DNA of 7,490 bases from Pseudomonadota bacterium (GCA_023416335.1 JAEZHY010000218.1:1-7490); one strand, 5' to 3'. Counted from the first letter of the stretch, positions 1-6,723 are shown. Made by a program: numbers and translations. The notes: generated by a model from the letters alone, not told the origin.

Positions 1-741
1 GCCTACAAGACCCGTGACGACCGCATCGAGGGAATGACCGACGAGGGTACGGAAACCTATTACTCCTGCACTCTGTGCCAGTCGTTCGCTCCGACCCACG
101 TTTGCGTGATAAGCCCCGAACGTACGGGCCTCTGCGGTGCGTATAACTGGCTCGACTGCAAGGCATCCTTTGAAATCAATCCGACCGGGCCCAACCAGCC
201 GATCCAGAAAGGCGAGACGCTGGATTCAAAGCTGGGCAACTGGAAGGGCGTAAACGATTTCGTATACAAGGCTTCGAGACAGTCGATCTCCAGTTACAAC
301 TTCTATAGCCTCATGTACGATCCGATGACCACCTGCGGATGCTGCGAATGTATCGCTGCCGTCCTGCCGATGTGCAACGGCGTCATGACCGTCAACCGCG
401 AATTCAGCGGAATGACCCCGAGCGGCATGAAGTTCACGACGCTGGCTGGAACTATCGGCGGCGGGAACGTTACGCCCGGGTTCGTGGGCCACAGCAAGTA
501 CAATATCACGCAGCGCAAGTTCATTGTCGGTGACGGCGGACTGCTGCGCATGGTCTGGATGCCGAAGATGCTCAAGGAAGAACTCCGCGAAAGAATCATG
601 AAACGCGGCGAAGAACTGGGCATTCCAAACCTCTACGACATGATAGCAACCGAAGAGCAGGGTACCAGCGAAGACGAGATCTATGCATTCCTCGAACAGG
701 TTGGACATCCCGCTCTGACGATGGAATCGATTCTTGGCTGA
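1..741 (+). CDS. acsB: Acetyl-CoA synthase (CODH/ACS beta subunit), C-terminal part
   Basis: This cytoplasmic enzyme joins a methyl group from the corrinoid/iron-sulfur protein with CO and CoA to make acetyl-CoA at the nickel-iron-sulfur A-cluster, or runs in reverse. Only the last 246 codons are present; the frame is open from base 1, so the start lies upstream. Cysteines at window residues 23, 26, 35 and 45 have exactly the spacing of Moorella Cys506, 509, 518 and 528, within CTLCQSFAPTHVC and SPERTGLC. The CGC pair at 334-342 matches Cys595/597. The Phe in CQSF matches Phe512 of the Moorella enzyme. Further family hallmarks are NPTGPNQPI, GMTPSGMKF, TLAGTIGGG, KFIVGDGG, VWMPK and the terminal GHPALTM. 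The residues after the CGC pair are Cys-Glu-Cys where Moorella, as recalled, has Phe-Glu-Ala, adding two cysteines beside the cluster. acsC follows after 156 bp, as expected for this pathway. Identification is near certain; comparisons with Moorella are from memory. Confidence 0.96.
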   Translation, partial: AYKTRDDRIEGMTDEGTETYYSCTLCQSFAPTHVCVISPERTGLCGAYNWLDCKASFEINPTGPNQPIQKGETLDSKLGNWKGVNDFVYKASRQSISSYNFYSLMYDPMTTCGCCECIAAVLPMCNGVMTVNREFSGMTPSGMKFTTLAGTIGGGNVTPGFVGHSKYNITQRKFIVGDGGLLRMVWMPKMLKEELRERIMKRGEELGIPNLYDMIATEEQGTSEDEIYAFLEQVGHPALTMESILG

Positions 742-748
742 TCGAAAC

Positions 749-777
749 AGCCGGGCGGAAAAGCTTTCCGCCCGGCT
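749..777 (+). terminator. Strong GC-rich stem-loop after acsB, terminator-like but without a U tract
   Basis: The arms at 750-761 (GCCGGGCGGAAA) and 765-776 are perfectly complementary around a 3-nt loop, and an A-T pair at 749/777 makes a 13-bp stem. It begins 8 nt after the acsB stop. The bases after it (TTCAAATCG) are not a run of T, so it is not a textbook intrinsic terminator. It may cause partial termination, protect the upstream acsB message from 3' exonucleases, or mark an RNA processing site that sets different acsB and acsC levels. The hairpin is clear; its role is inferred. Confidence 0.6.
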
Positions 778-819
778 TCAAATCGTCGTTCGGTGCGGCT
801 GTTTCGGCCTGAATGCATC

Positions 820-851
820 TGTGGCGGCGTGTTCGGCCGGAGGCTGCCACA
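820..851 (+). other. Stem-loop in the acsB-acsC spacer
   Basis: TGTGGC at 820-825 pairs with GCCACA at 846-851, and a G-T plus two G-C pairs continue inward, leaving a loop of about 14 nt. A small hairpin follows (AAGAG 863-867 with CTCTT 876-880), just ahead of the acsC ribosome binding site (AGGAG, 884-888, 9 nt before the ATG). With the larger hairpin at 749-777, the spacer is mostly potential RNA structure. No convincing promoter was found in it. Function is unknown; hairpins of this size also arise by chance in GC-rich DNA. Confidence 0.3.
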
Positions 852-897
852 TTAGATATTTCAAGAGGATCCGAACTCTTACCAGGAGATAAAACAG

Positions 898-2250
898 ATG
901 GGCCTTACCGGAATTCAGATTTTTAAGCTGTTGCCGAAAACCAATTGCGGGGAGTGCGGGGTTCCGACCTGTTTGGCCTTTGCGATGAACCTCGCCGCGG
1001 GGAAGGCAGAGCTGGAAAAGTGTCCCTACGTATCCGAGGAGTCGAAGGAAAAGCTTTCGACCGAATCGGCGCCTCCCATTCGCCCGCTTACTATCGGGAC
1101 CGGGGAACTGGCGGTGAAGGTTGGCGGCGAAACAGTCCTTTTCCGCCACGAGAAGACTTTCGTCAATCCTCCCGGATTTGCCGTCCTGGTCAAAACTGAT
1201 GAGGACGACGCCTCGATCGCGGGCAAGATCGACCGGTTCAAAAAGGCAAATTACGACCGTGTGGGACTCAAACTGCGCGCCGAGATGTTCGCGATCAAGG
1301 ACGCGACCGGCGATGCGGACAGGATGCGGGCAGTCGGCAAGCTCATTTCGGATGAGACCGGTGCAAGCCTGATTTTCATGTCCGAATCGACGGATGTGCT
1401 GACTGCGGCCGCGGATGCTTTCAAGGATAAAAAGCCGCTCCTGTACGCGGCTACCGCGGAGAATGTCGAGGCGCTCGGAAACCTGGCCAAAGCAGCGGGA
1501 TGTCCGCTCGCGGTCAAGGGGAACGGCAGCCTTGAAAGTGTTGTCGCGCTCACGGAAAAGCTCACGGCCTTGGGCGTAAGGGATATCGTGATCGATACGG
1601 GGACCAGAGATCTCAAGACGGCATTTCAGGAAACCGTCCAGATCCGCCGCGCTGCCCTGAAGGACCGCTTCCGTCCGCTCGGCTTCCCCACCATCGTCCT
1701 TGCCGATGAGATGGCCGACGGGATCATGGAAGAAGCCCTCGTGGCGGCGACTTTCGTTGCCAAGTACGGTTCGGTGATCGTTATGAGCGACATTCAGCCT
1801 CATGTCCTTTTCCCGCTTCTGCTGGAAAGGCTGAACATCTACACCGACCCGCAGCGTCCGATGACAGCCGAGCAGGGGATCTACCCGATCAACAACCCCG
1901 ACGAGAATTCGCCGGTCCTGGTGACATGTAACTTCTCACTGACGTACTTCATTGTATCCGGTGAAATCGAATCCAGCCGCGTGCCTTCCTGGCTCTGCGT
2001 CCAGGATACCGAAGGCCTCTCGGTCATGACCGCCTGGGCCGCCGGGAAATTCTCCGGCGAAAGCGTGGGGACCTTTATCAACAAGTGCGGCATCAAGGAC
2101 AAAGTGAAGCACAAGAACCTCATAATCCCGGGTTATGCGGCCGGGATCAGCGGCGAACTGGAAGAAGAACTCGGCGGAGGGTGGAGCATCCTTGTCGGAC
2201 CGAGAGAGGCAAGCCAGATCCCGAAGTTTCTGAAGAGCTGGAAGGCCTGA
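898..2250 (+). CDS. acsC: Corrinoid/iron-sulfur protein large (gamma) subunit
   Basis: This is the large subunit of the cytoplasmic corrinoid/iron-sulfur protein. It receives the methyl group of methyl-tetrahydrofolate on its cobamide cobalt (from AcsE) and delivers it to acetyl-CoA synthase. At 450 residues it has the usual family length. The N-terminal [4Fe-4S] domain shows Cys17, Cys20, Cys25 and Cys42 in NCGECGVPTC and EKCPYVS, the same spacing as the Moorella protein; this cluster reductively reactivates the cobalt. A TIM-barrel-like middle follows (about residues 90-330, with KPLLYAAT and CPLAVKGNG). The C-terminal corrinoid-binding domain (about 330-450) carries TCNFSLTYF near 343-351, GLSVMT near 373-378 and the family ending VGPREAS. 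The ATG has AGGAG at 884-888, 9 nt upstream, and the protein starts colinearly with known AcsC (MxLTGxxIxKxLPKxNC). It probably shares a transcript with acsB and acsE. The small subunit acsD, often next door, is not between acsC and acsE. Confidence 0.96.
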   Translation: MGLTGIQIFKLLPKTNCGECGVPTCLAFAMNLAAGKAELEKCPYVSEESKEKLSTESAPPIRPLTIGTGELAVKVGGETVLFRHEKTFVNPPGFAVLVKTDEDDASIAGKIDRFKKANYDRVGLKLRAEMFAIKDATGDADRMRAVGKLISDETGASLIFMSESTDVLTAAADAFKDKKPLLYAATAENVEALGNLAKAAGCPLAVKGNGSLESVVALTEKLTALGVRDIVIDTGTRDLKTAFQETVQIRRAALKDRFRPLGFPTIVLADEMADGIMEEALVAATFVAKYGSVIVMSDIQPHVLFPLLLERLNIYTDPQRPMTAEQGIYPINNPDENSPVLVTCNFSLTYFIVSGEIESSRVPSWLCVQDTEGLSVMTAWAAGKFSGESVGTFINKCGIKDKVKHKNLIIPGYAAGISGELEEELGGGWSILVGPREASQIPKFLKSWKA

Positions 2251-2258
2251 TTATCTTC

Positions 2259-2310
2259 GGCGGACCGGGATCGAACCCGCAAAAATGCGGCTGGGTCGAT
2301 CCTGCCCGCC
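2259..2310 (+). repeat. Long imperfect palindrome between acsC and acsE
   Basis: The 90-bp spacer is largely one inverted repeat. GGCGG (2259-2263, reading the first arm as GGCGGACC) pairs with CCGCC (2306-2310 read inward). GGATCGA (2268-2274) pairs perfectly with TCGATCC (2296-2302). CGC (2278-2280) pairs with GCG (2287-2289) around a 6-nt AAAAAT loop. Small mismatches and bulges separate the helices. No T run follows, so it is probably not a terminator. It begins 8 nt after the acsC stop and ends about 17 nt before a weak acsE ribosome binding site (GGGGGA, 2328-2333). It could stabilise the acsC message or tune acsE expression, or be a copy of a dispersed palindrome; the function is not known. 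Confidence 0.55.
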
Positions 2311-2340
2311 CTGAGCCACTGACAAACGGGGGAAAGCATA

Positions 2341-3225
2341 ATGAAGCTGATTGGCGAAAATCTGAACATAATGAGCAAGAAATACGGCGCGGCCCTCAAG
2401 GCCAAGGAAGCGAAGCCGCTTCAGGAGCTCGCCGTCGAACAGGCCAATGCCGGAATGGACTGGATAGACCTCAACATCGGCCCCGCCGGAAAAACGGGCG
2501 AGGAACTCATGAGCTGGCTCGTTCCTGCCATCGAGGAAGTGGTCGATGTACCGCTTGCACTCGATACGTCCAACATAAAAGCGATCGAGGCCGGCCTGAA
2601 AGCCACGAAGAAAAACCGTCCTCTGATCAACTCGATCATGGTCCGCCCCGAGCGCATGGAGAAACTTCTTCCTCTTGCAAAGGAATACGACGCAGAATTC
2701 GTAGGGCTCCTCTGGGGACCCGAAGGCATGCCGAGGGATGAAAACGAACGCGGCGCCCTCTGTGCCGAACTCGTGTTCCGGGCTACGGAAGAATTCGGCA
2801 TAAATCCCGAGCGTATTTACGTCGATCCCATTCAGACGCCTGTGAACGTGCAGCAGATCCAGATCATGAGCGTGCTGGAATTCATGAAGATGTTTTCCGA
2901 CATCGCTCCCGGCTGCAGGAGCACGATAGGGCTGTCGAACGTATCCAACGGGCCGCCCGACCATCTGCGCCCGATATTGAACCAGGTCATGCTTATCATC
3001 CTGAAGCGCCACGGCCTTTATTCGGCAATCGTGGACTGCTACGATACAATGCTCCATGAAATTGCACGAGGGAAGCATCCGGAACTGGAGGCGCTCGTCC
3101 ACAAAGTCGAGGACGGGGAGCAAATAAATGTGAACTCTCTTTCGGACGAACACCGTAAGTATGTGAAAACAGCCAAAGTAATCCTGGGACAGACGCTCTA
3201 TTCGGATTCCTGGCTCGAAATCTGA
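2341..3225 (+). CDS. acsE: Methyltetrahydrofolate:corrinoid/iron-sulfur protein methyltransferase
   Basis: This pterin-binding TIM-barrel enzyme moves the methyl group of 5-methyl-tetrahydrofolate to the cobalt of the corrinoid/iron-sulfur protein. Compared with Moorella MeTr, the pterin-site residues line up: Asp75 (LALDTSN), Asn97 (LINS, for Asn96), Asp162 (YVDP, for Asp160) and Asn200 (GLSNVS, for Asn199). Other matches are the start MKLIGENLN, DLNIGPA near residue 43 and the ending ILGQTLYSDSW. At 294 residues it is about 30 longer than the roughly 262-residue Moorella enzyme. The excess is a charged segment at about 244-277 (GKHPELEALV through SLSDEHRKYV), between the last barrel strands and the terminal helix. 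The ATG is preceded by GGGGGA (2328-2333) with a 7-nt gap. Position after acsC supports the acs role over other MeTr/MtrH-like corrinoid methyltransferases, which share the fold and remain the alternative. Confidence 0.88.
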   Translation: MKLIGENLNIMSKKYGAALKAKEAKPLQELAVEQANAGMDWIDLNIGPAGKTGEELMSWLVPAIEEVVDVPLALDTSNIKAIEAGLKATKKNRPLINSIMVRPERMEKLLPLAKEYDAEFVGLLWGPEGMPRDENERGALCAELVFRATEEFGINPERIYVDPIQTPVNVQQIQIMSVLEFMKMFSDIAPGCRSTIGLSNVSNGPPDHLRPILNQVMLIILKRHGLYSAIVDCYDTMLHEIARGKHPELEALVHKVEDGEQINVNSLSDEHRKYVKTAKVILGQTLYSDSWLEI

Positions 3226-3236
3226 TATCCGCTTTA

Positions 3237-3287
3237 TGGATTCCGGCCCTTCTGATGCTTATTCTTTAGCGGAAAGGTCGGAATCCA
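3237..3287 (+). repeat. REP-like hairpin after acsE, possible end of the acs transcript
   Basis: TGGATTCCGGCC (3237-3248) pairs with GGTCGGAATCCA (3276-3287) through 12 bp including one G-U, with two more A-T pairs after a mismatch. The loop is about 21 nt. It begins 12 nt after the acsE stop. The 14-mer ATTCCGGCCCTTCT (3240-3253) and the ending CGGAATCCA recur in the element at 6461-6588, so it appears to be a member of a dispersed palindromic family. No T run follows; it may still stabilise or end the acs message. Confidence 0.6.
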
Positions 3288-3550
3288 ATATCTCTACTAA
3301 ATCAGTTCCTATTGTCATTCGTTAATCAGCCAGTTCAACACTCATTCTTCTTTACAAATTAGAGTCAACCTTCTCCCTTGCAGGATTCTTGTTGAGGTGA
3401 CCCTAAGCTTTCCTTATAATTCCACTTCTTTCTATCCGCATTCTATAACTTTCTTGCAGTACCGCACAATTTATGCTTATGCTAGCTCATGTTCCGCATC
3501 GAGCCTGCCTGTCATTCCAGCAGCGAGTTGAAAGGAGAGAGGAAAAATTT
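3288..3550 (+). other. Gene-free AT- and pyrimidine-rich upstream region of ppdK
   Basis: No credible gene lies between acsE and ppdK. From about 3288 to 3480 the + strand is clearly richer in A and T than the coding DNA and dominated by pyrimidine runs (for example CATTCTTCTTTAC and CACTTCTTTCTATCC). It holds the promoter listed at 3392-3420 and the ppdK leader. GTCATTC occurs at 3314 and again at 3511 (GTCATTCCAGC), resembling an arm of the repeat element at 6461-6588; these may be decayed half-copies. The ppdK ribosome binding site is purine-rich: AAGGAG at 3532-3537 and AGAGGA at 3538-3543, the second 7 nt before the ATG. Confidence 0.6.
3392..3420 (+). promoter_or_regulatory. Predicted sigma-70 type promoter of ppdK
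   Basis: A perfect -10 box TATAAT at 3415-3420 lies exactly 17 nt after TTGAGG at 3392-3397 (four of six matches to TTGACA), in the AT-rich gap before ppdK. Transcription would begin near 3427, giving a leader of about 124 nt. A weaker second candidate is TTGCAG at 3454-3459 with TATGCT at 3478-3483 (18-nt spacer). This suggests that ppdK is expressed independently of the acs genes. No operator was recognised. Confidence 0.6.
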
Positions 3551-6337
3551 ATGTCAAAGTTTGTCTATTTCTTCGAAGAAGGAAAAGCTGACGGCAACGC
3601 CGAAATGAAGGCCCTGCTGGGTGGAAAGGGCGCGAATCTTGCCGAAATGGCAAAAATGGGAATACCCGTTCCTCCCGGCTTTACGATTACGACGGACATA
3701 TGCACCTACTATTACCAACATGGTGGAGAGTACCCTTATGAATTGAAGGGCCAGGTCGAGGAATCGATTCACCGGCTTGAGAATCTGATGGAACGCAAAT
3801 TCGGCGATCCGGAAAAGCCTCTGCTCGTGTCGGTGCGTTCCGGCGCGGCCCTCAGCATGCCTGGAATGATGGACACGGTGCTCAATCTCGGCCTCAACGA
3901 TCAGACCGTGCAGGGATTGATCAAGCAGACCGGGGACGAGCGGTTCGCATACGACTGCTATCGCCGGTTCATCGCCATGTACGGCGACGTGGTGCTTGGA
4001 CTGAAGCCGCAGTCCAAGGACGAACACGATCCGTTCGACGCCCTGATTGAGGAATTGAGGAAAAAACGCGGAGTCGAATTCGATAACCAGCTTCAGGCGT
4101 GCGACCTGAAGGAACTGATAGAACGCTACAAGGGATTGATACGCGAGCGCAAGAAAGTGGAATTCCGCCAAGACCCCTGGGACCAGCTCTGGGGGGCAAT
4201 CACCGCTGTTTTCGGCTCGTGGAACAACCCCCGGGCGATTGCCTACCGTGAACTGAATGACATCCCCGATTCCATGGGCACCGCCGTGAACGTGCAGTCG
4301 ATGGTGTTCGGCAACATGGGAGACGATTGCGGAACCGGCGTTGCTTTCACGCGCAATCCGGCAACCGGTGAAAACGTTTTCTACGGCGAGTACCTCATCA
4401 ATGCACAGGGTGAGGACGTTGTTGCAGGCATCCGGACTCCCCAGCCGATCAACCGCCACCAGAAGGGCGACGGCAGCGGGCCGTCCCTCGAAGAAACGAT
4501 GCCGGAAATCTATACGGAACTCGACGCAATCCGCTCCAAGCTCGACCGCCATTACCGGGACATGCAGGACATCGAGTTCACCATCCAGAAAAACAAGCTC
4601 TGGATGCTCCAGACCCGGAGTGGGAAGCGTACGGGGTTTGCCTCATTCAAGATCGCGGTCGATATGGTCCGCGAAAACATCATAAGCAAGGAAGAAGCCC
4701 TGATGCGGGTCGATCCCGACCAGTTGGACCAGCTGCTCAGGCCGACATTTTATCCTAAGGCCAAGCAGGACGCCGAAAGAGATGGGGCGCTGCTTGCGCG
4801 GGGGCTCAACGCGGGTCCGGGGGCCGCAACCGGCCGCGTGGTTTTCAATGCGCATGATGCCGAGGAGTGGGCGAAACGCGGTGAAATCGTCGTCCTGGTG
4901 CGGCTGGAGACTTCCCCGGATGATATCCGCGGCATGCATGCATCGCGCGGCATCCTGACGGCCCGTGGCGGCATGACTTCCCATGCTGCGCTGGTGGCCC
5001 GTCAGATGGGGAAAGTCTGCGTGGTAGGATGTGGAGAGCTGGAAATCGACTACAGAAACCGGCGTATGACTGTCGGCGACCGGGTGATCCGGGAAGGACA
5101 GTACCTGTCGCTGGACGGCACGGCCGGGGAAGTTTTCGCCGGCCAGATCCCGACACGTCCTTCTGAAATCCTCCGCGTAATCATCGACCGAAGCCTTGCC
5201 CCACAGAGGTCCCAGATTTACCAGGATTATGTGGCCCTCATCGGGTGGGCCGACGAATTTCGGCGCCTGGAAATCTGGACTAATGCCGACCAGCCGAACC
5301 AAGCCGAGGAGGCGATAGCGTTCGGAGCCGAAGGAATCGGACTTACGCGTACGGAGCATATGTTCTTCGAAGGAAATCGAATCGAAGCGGTACGGGAGAT
5401 GATCCTGGCAGAGGATCGTACCGGGCGCGAACGTGCTTTGGCAAAGCTTTTGCCCATGCAGCGCGAGGACTTCAAGGGCCTGTTCAGGGTAATGCGGGAC
5501 AAGCCCGTGACGATCCGGACCCTCGATCCGCCTCTCCACGAATTCCTGCCCACTGACGAAAAGGATATTCAGAAGCTTGCGACAAGGATGGGGGTCCCCT
5601 TTGAGCAACTCCAGGCCAAGGTGACCAGCCTTCACGAAGCCAACCCGATGCTCGGTCATCGCGGCTGCCGCCTGGGAGTCGTCTACCCGGAAATCACCGC
5701 GATGCAGGCAAGGGCTATTATGGAAGCCGCCTGCGAGATCGCGAAGGAAGGCATGGGCGTGCACCCGGAAATAATGATCCCTCTGGTCGGCGACGTATCC
5801 GAACTGCAAAACCAAAGGGCGGTTGTGGATGCGGTTGCCCGCGACGTAATGCAGGAATGTGGAATCCAGATCGACTACCATGTGGGCACGATGATAGAGG
5901 TACCACGTGGTGCGCTCACCGCCGATGAAGTTGCGGAAACGGCCGAGTTCTTCTCTTTTGGAACCAACGACCTCACACAGACCGTTTTCGGGATCAGCCG
6001 CGACGATGCGGGCAAATTCCTTCCTTCTTACCTGGCGCATAAAATCTGGGAGCACGATCCGTTCAGCCGGCTCGACCAGAAGGGCGTGGGACAGTTGATG
6101 CAAATCGCCGTGCAGAAGGGGCGTTCCGTCAGGTCCGATCTCAAGGTCGGGATCTGCGGCGAGCACGGAGGCGAACCGAGTTCTGTGGAGTTCTGCCACA
6201 GGATTGGCCTCAACTATGTGAGCTGTTCGCCGTACCGGATCCCGGTTGCAACCCTGGCGGCGGCTCAGGCTGCTATAAAGGAAAAACGCGCCGGGAAGGA
6301 ACCGACCCCCAAACCTGCTGCTGCCAAAGCCAGGTAG
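3551..6337 (+). CDS. ppdK: Pyruvate, phosphate dikinase
   Basis: This cytoplasmic enzyme interconverts pyruvate + ATP + Pi and PEP + AMP + PPi; in an anaerobic autotroph it would feed pyruvate into gluconeogenesis. At 928 residues it is longer than the 874-residue Clostridium symbiosum enzyme. The N-terminal ATP-grasp part has GGKGANL (24-30, Lys26), SVRSGA (Arg96), Glu342 in DIEFT and Gln354 in LWMLQTR. The swivelling domain has GGMTSH with phospho-carrier His478; Thr476 is where PDRP-type regulators act in other PPDKs. The C-terminal pyruvate/PEP barrel has Arg600 (RTEHMFF), Arg656 ([10 protein letters not shown]), metal ligands Glu783 (MIEVPRGA) and Asp807 (GTNDLTQ), and catalytic Cys869 (CGEHGG). 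All key residues are intact. A Lys/Pro/Ala-rich tail of about 16 residues follows. The ATG at 3551 is preferred over one at 3473 because purine-rich binding sites precede it and the upstream 26 residues look unlike the family. It has its own predicted promoter. Confidence 0.97.
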   Translation: MSKFVYFFEEGKADGNAEMKALLGGKGANLAEMAKMGIPVPPGFTITTDICTYYYQHGGEYPYELKGQVEESIHRLENLMERKFGDPEKPLLVSVRSGAALSMPGMMDTVLNLGLNDQTVQGLIKQTGDERFAYDCYRRFIAMYGDVVLGLKPQSKDEHDPFDALIEELRKKRGVEFDNQLQACDLKELIERYKGLIRERKKVEFRQDPWDQLWGAITAVFGSWNNPRAIAYRELNDIPDSMGTAVNVQSMVFGNMGDDCGTGVAFTRNPATGENVFYGEYLINAQGEDVVAGIRTPQPINRHQKGDGSGPSLEETMPEIYTELDAIRSKLDRHYRDMQDIEFTIQKNKLWMLQTRSGKRTGFASFKIAVDMVRENIISKEEALMRVDPDQLDQLLRPTFYPKAKQDAERDGALLARGLNAGPGAATGRVVFNAHDAEEWAKRGEIVVLVRLETSPDDIRGMHASRGILTARGGMTSHAALVARQMGKVCVVGCGELEIDYRNRRMTVGDRVIREGQYLSLDGTAGEVFAGQIPTRPSEILRVIIDRSLAPQRSQIYQDYVALIGWADEFRRLEIWTNADQPNQAEEAIAFGAEGIGLTRTEHMFFEGNRIEAVREMILAEDRTGRERALAKLLPMQREDFKGLFRVMRDKPVTIRTLDPPLHEFLPTDEKDIQKLATRMGVPFEQLQAKVTSLHEANPMLGHRGCRLGVVYPEITAMQARAIMEAACEIAKEGMGVHPEIMIPLVGDVSELQNQRAVVDAVARDVMQECGIQIDYHVGTMIEVPRGALTADEVAETAEFFSFGTNDLTQTVFGISRDDAGKFLPSYLAHKIWEHDPFSRLDQKGVGQLMQIAVQKGRSVRSDLKVGICGEHGGEPSSVEFCHRIGLNYVSCSPYRIPVATLAAAQAAIKEKRAGKEPTPKPAAAKAR

Positions 6338-6460
6338 GGGAGTAGAGGAAGCAGGAGCTTCCTCGGACGGGGTTCGCAAGCGAGAGAGCTTGGGAACCAG
6401 CGTGAACAAGAGTTGCTGTCGCCCAAATCAACGCAGCAGCTTACGCACCGGGCACTATAT
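6338..6460 (+). other. Gene-free region after ppdK with two hairpins
   Basis: No gene is seen here. GAGGAAGC (6345-6352) pairs perfectly with GCTTCCTC (6357-6364) around a 4-nt loop, starting 8 nt after the ppdK stop. GGTTCGCAAGC (6371-6381) pairs with GCTTGGGAACC (6388-6398) with one mismatch and a GAGAGA loop. Neither is followed by a T run. Together they are the best candidates for the 3' end of the ppdK message, but they are not classical terminators. The rest, to 6460, shows nothing recognisable. Confidence 0.4.
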
Positions 6461-6588
6461 CGTCATTCCGGCCCTTCTCTTCGATCAGGACAAGTTCACA
6501 CCGGAATCCAGGCTTTGGGGATGATTAATTGTGAATTTAAGGCCCTAAAAACTCTGGATCCCGGCTCAAAGACATTGCCGGGATGACG
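6461..6588 (+). repeat. 128-bp two-hairpin REP/BIME-like element
   Basis: Four related arms are arranged symmetrically. CGTCATTCCGGC (6461-6472) and GCCGGGATGACG (6577-6588) are terminal inverted repeats with one mismatch. CCGGAATCCAG (6501-6511) and CTGGATCCCGG (6554-6564) form an inner inverted pair, also with one mismatch. Locally, ATTCCGG (6465-6471) can pair with CCGGAAT (6501-6507), and ATCCCGGC (6558-6565) with GCCGGGAT (6577-6584). The central 40 bp is AT-rich. This is the layout of bacterial interspersed mosaic elements or small non-autonomous mobile palindromes. No open reading frame is inside. A related single hairpin lies at 3237-3287, so the family has at least two members in this window. 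Confidence 0.65.
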
Positions 6589-6601
6589 TGACAAGGACCC
6601 C

Positions 6602-6681
6602 GGCCGCAAAATGCACGACAATAAAGATCCTTTTCGGCCCTGCTCCGTGATCGGGAAAAGCTCACGGGAATTTGCCGAAAA
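6602..6681 (+). promoter_or_regulatory. Structured leader with mutually exclusive hairpins before the lyase gene
   Basis: TTTTCGGCC (6631-6639) can pair upstream with GGCCGCAAAA (6602-6611; 9 bp with one bulged C), or its first eight bases can pair downstream with GCCGAAAA (6674-6681; 8 bp perfect). The two pairings exclude each other. The downstream form also encloses CCGTGA (6645-6650) paired with TCACGG (6662-6667). The last arm ends 33 nt before the lyase ribosome binding site. This resembles an attenuator or switch, but no known riboswitch class was recognised and no clear promoter was found upstream. The pairings are seen; regulation is inferred. Confidence 0.4.
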
Positions 6682-6723
6682 GTTCTACTCAAATGCAATT
6701 TGCCTTCTCTAATGGAGATCACG

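Noticed and set aside
853..858. TAGATA as a -10 box for a separate acsC promoter
   Set aside because: The only -35 candidate (TTCGGC at 832-837) is a poor match and the spacer is 15 nt.
2260..2280. A tRNA 3' half on the minus strand (GGTTCGATCC, like a T-arm loop)
   Set aside because: The flanking T-stem has a mismatch, no matching acceptor 5' strand, D-arm or anticodon arm is found at the right distance, and the bases are better explained as one arm of the local palindrome.
2085..2741. A 218-codon + strand open frame bridging acsC and acsE
   Set aside because: It overlaps both real genes in a different frame, is rich in Arg, Gly and Ser as expected of out-of-frame GC-rich DNA, and shows no family motif.
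3473..3550. An upstream in-frame ATG that would lengthen PpdK by 26 residues
   Set aside because: No ribosome binding site precedes it, the added residues do not look like the PPDK N-terminus, and the ATG at 3551 has purine-rich binding sites and begins colinearly with the family.
4643..6409. A 588-codon open frame on the minus strand opposite ppdK
   Set aside because: It is a shadow of the GC-rich ppdK codon pattern; the + strand frame carries every PPDK motif and the antisense protein resembles no family recognised. The same holds for the long minus-strand frames opposite acsC, acsE and the lyase.
6708..6713. TCTAAT as a -10 box for the lyase gene
   Set aside because: Transcription would start at or inside the ribosome binding site, and no -35 like sequence lies 16-18 nt upstream.
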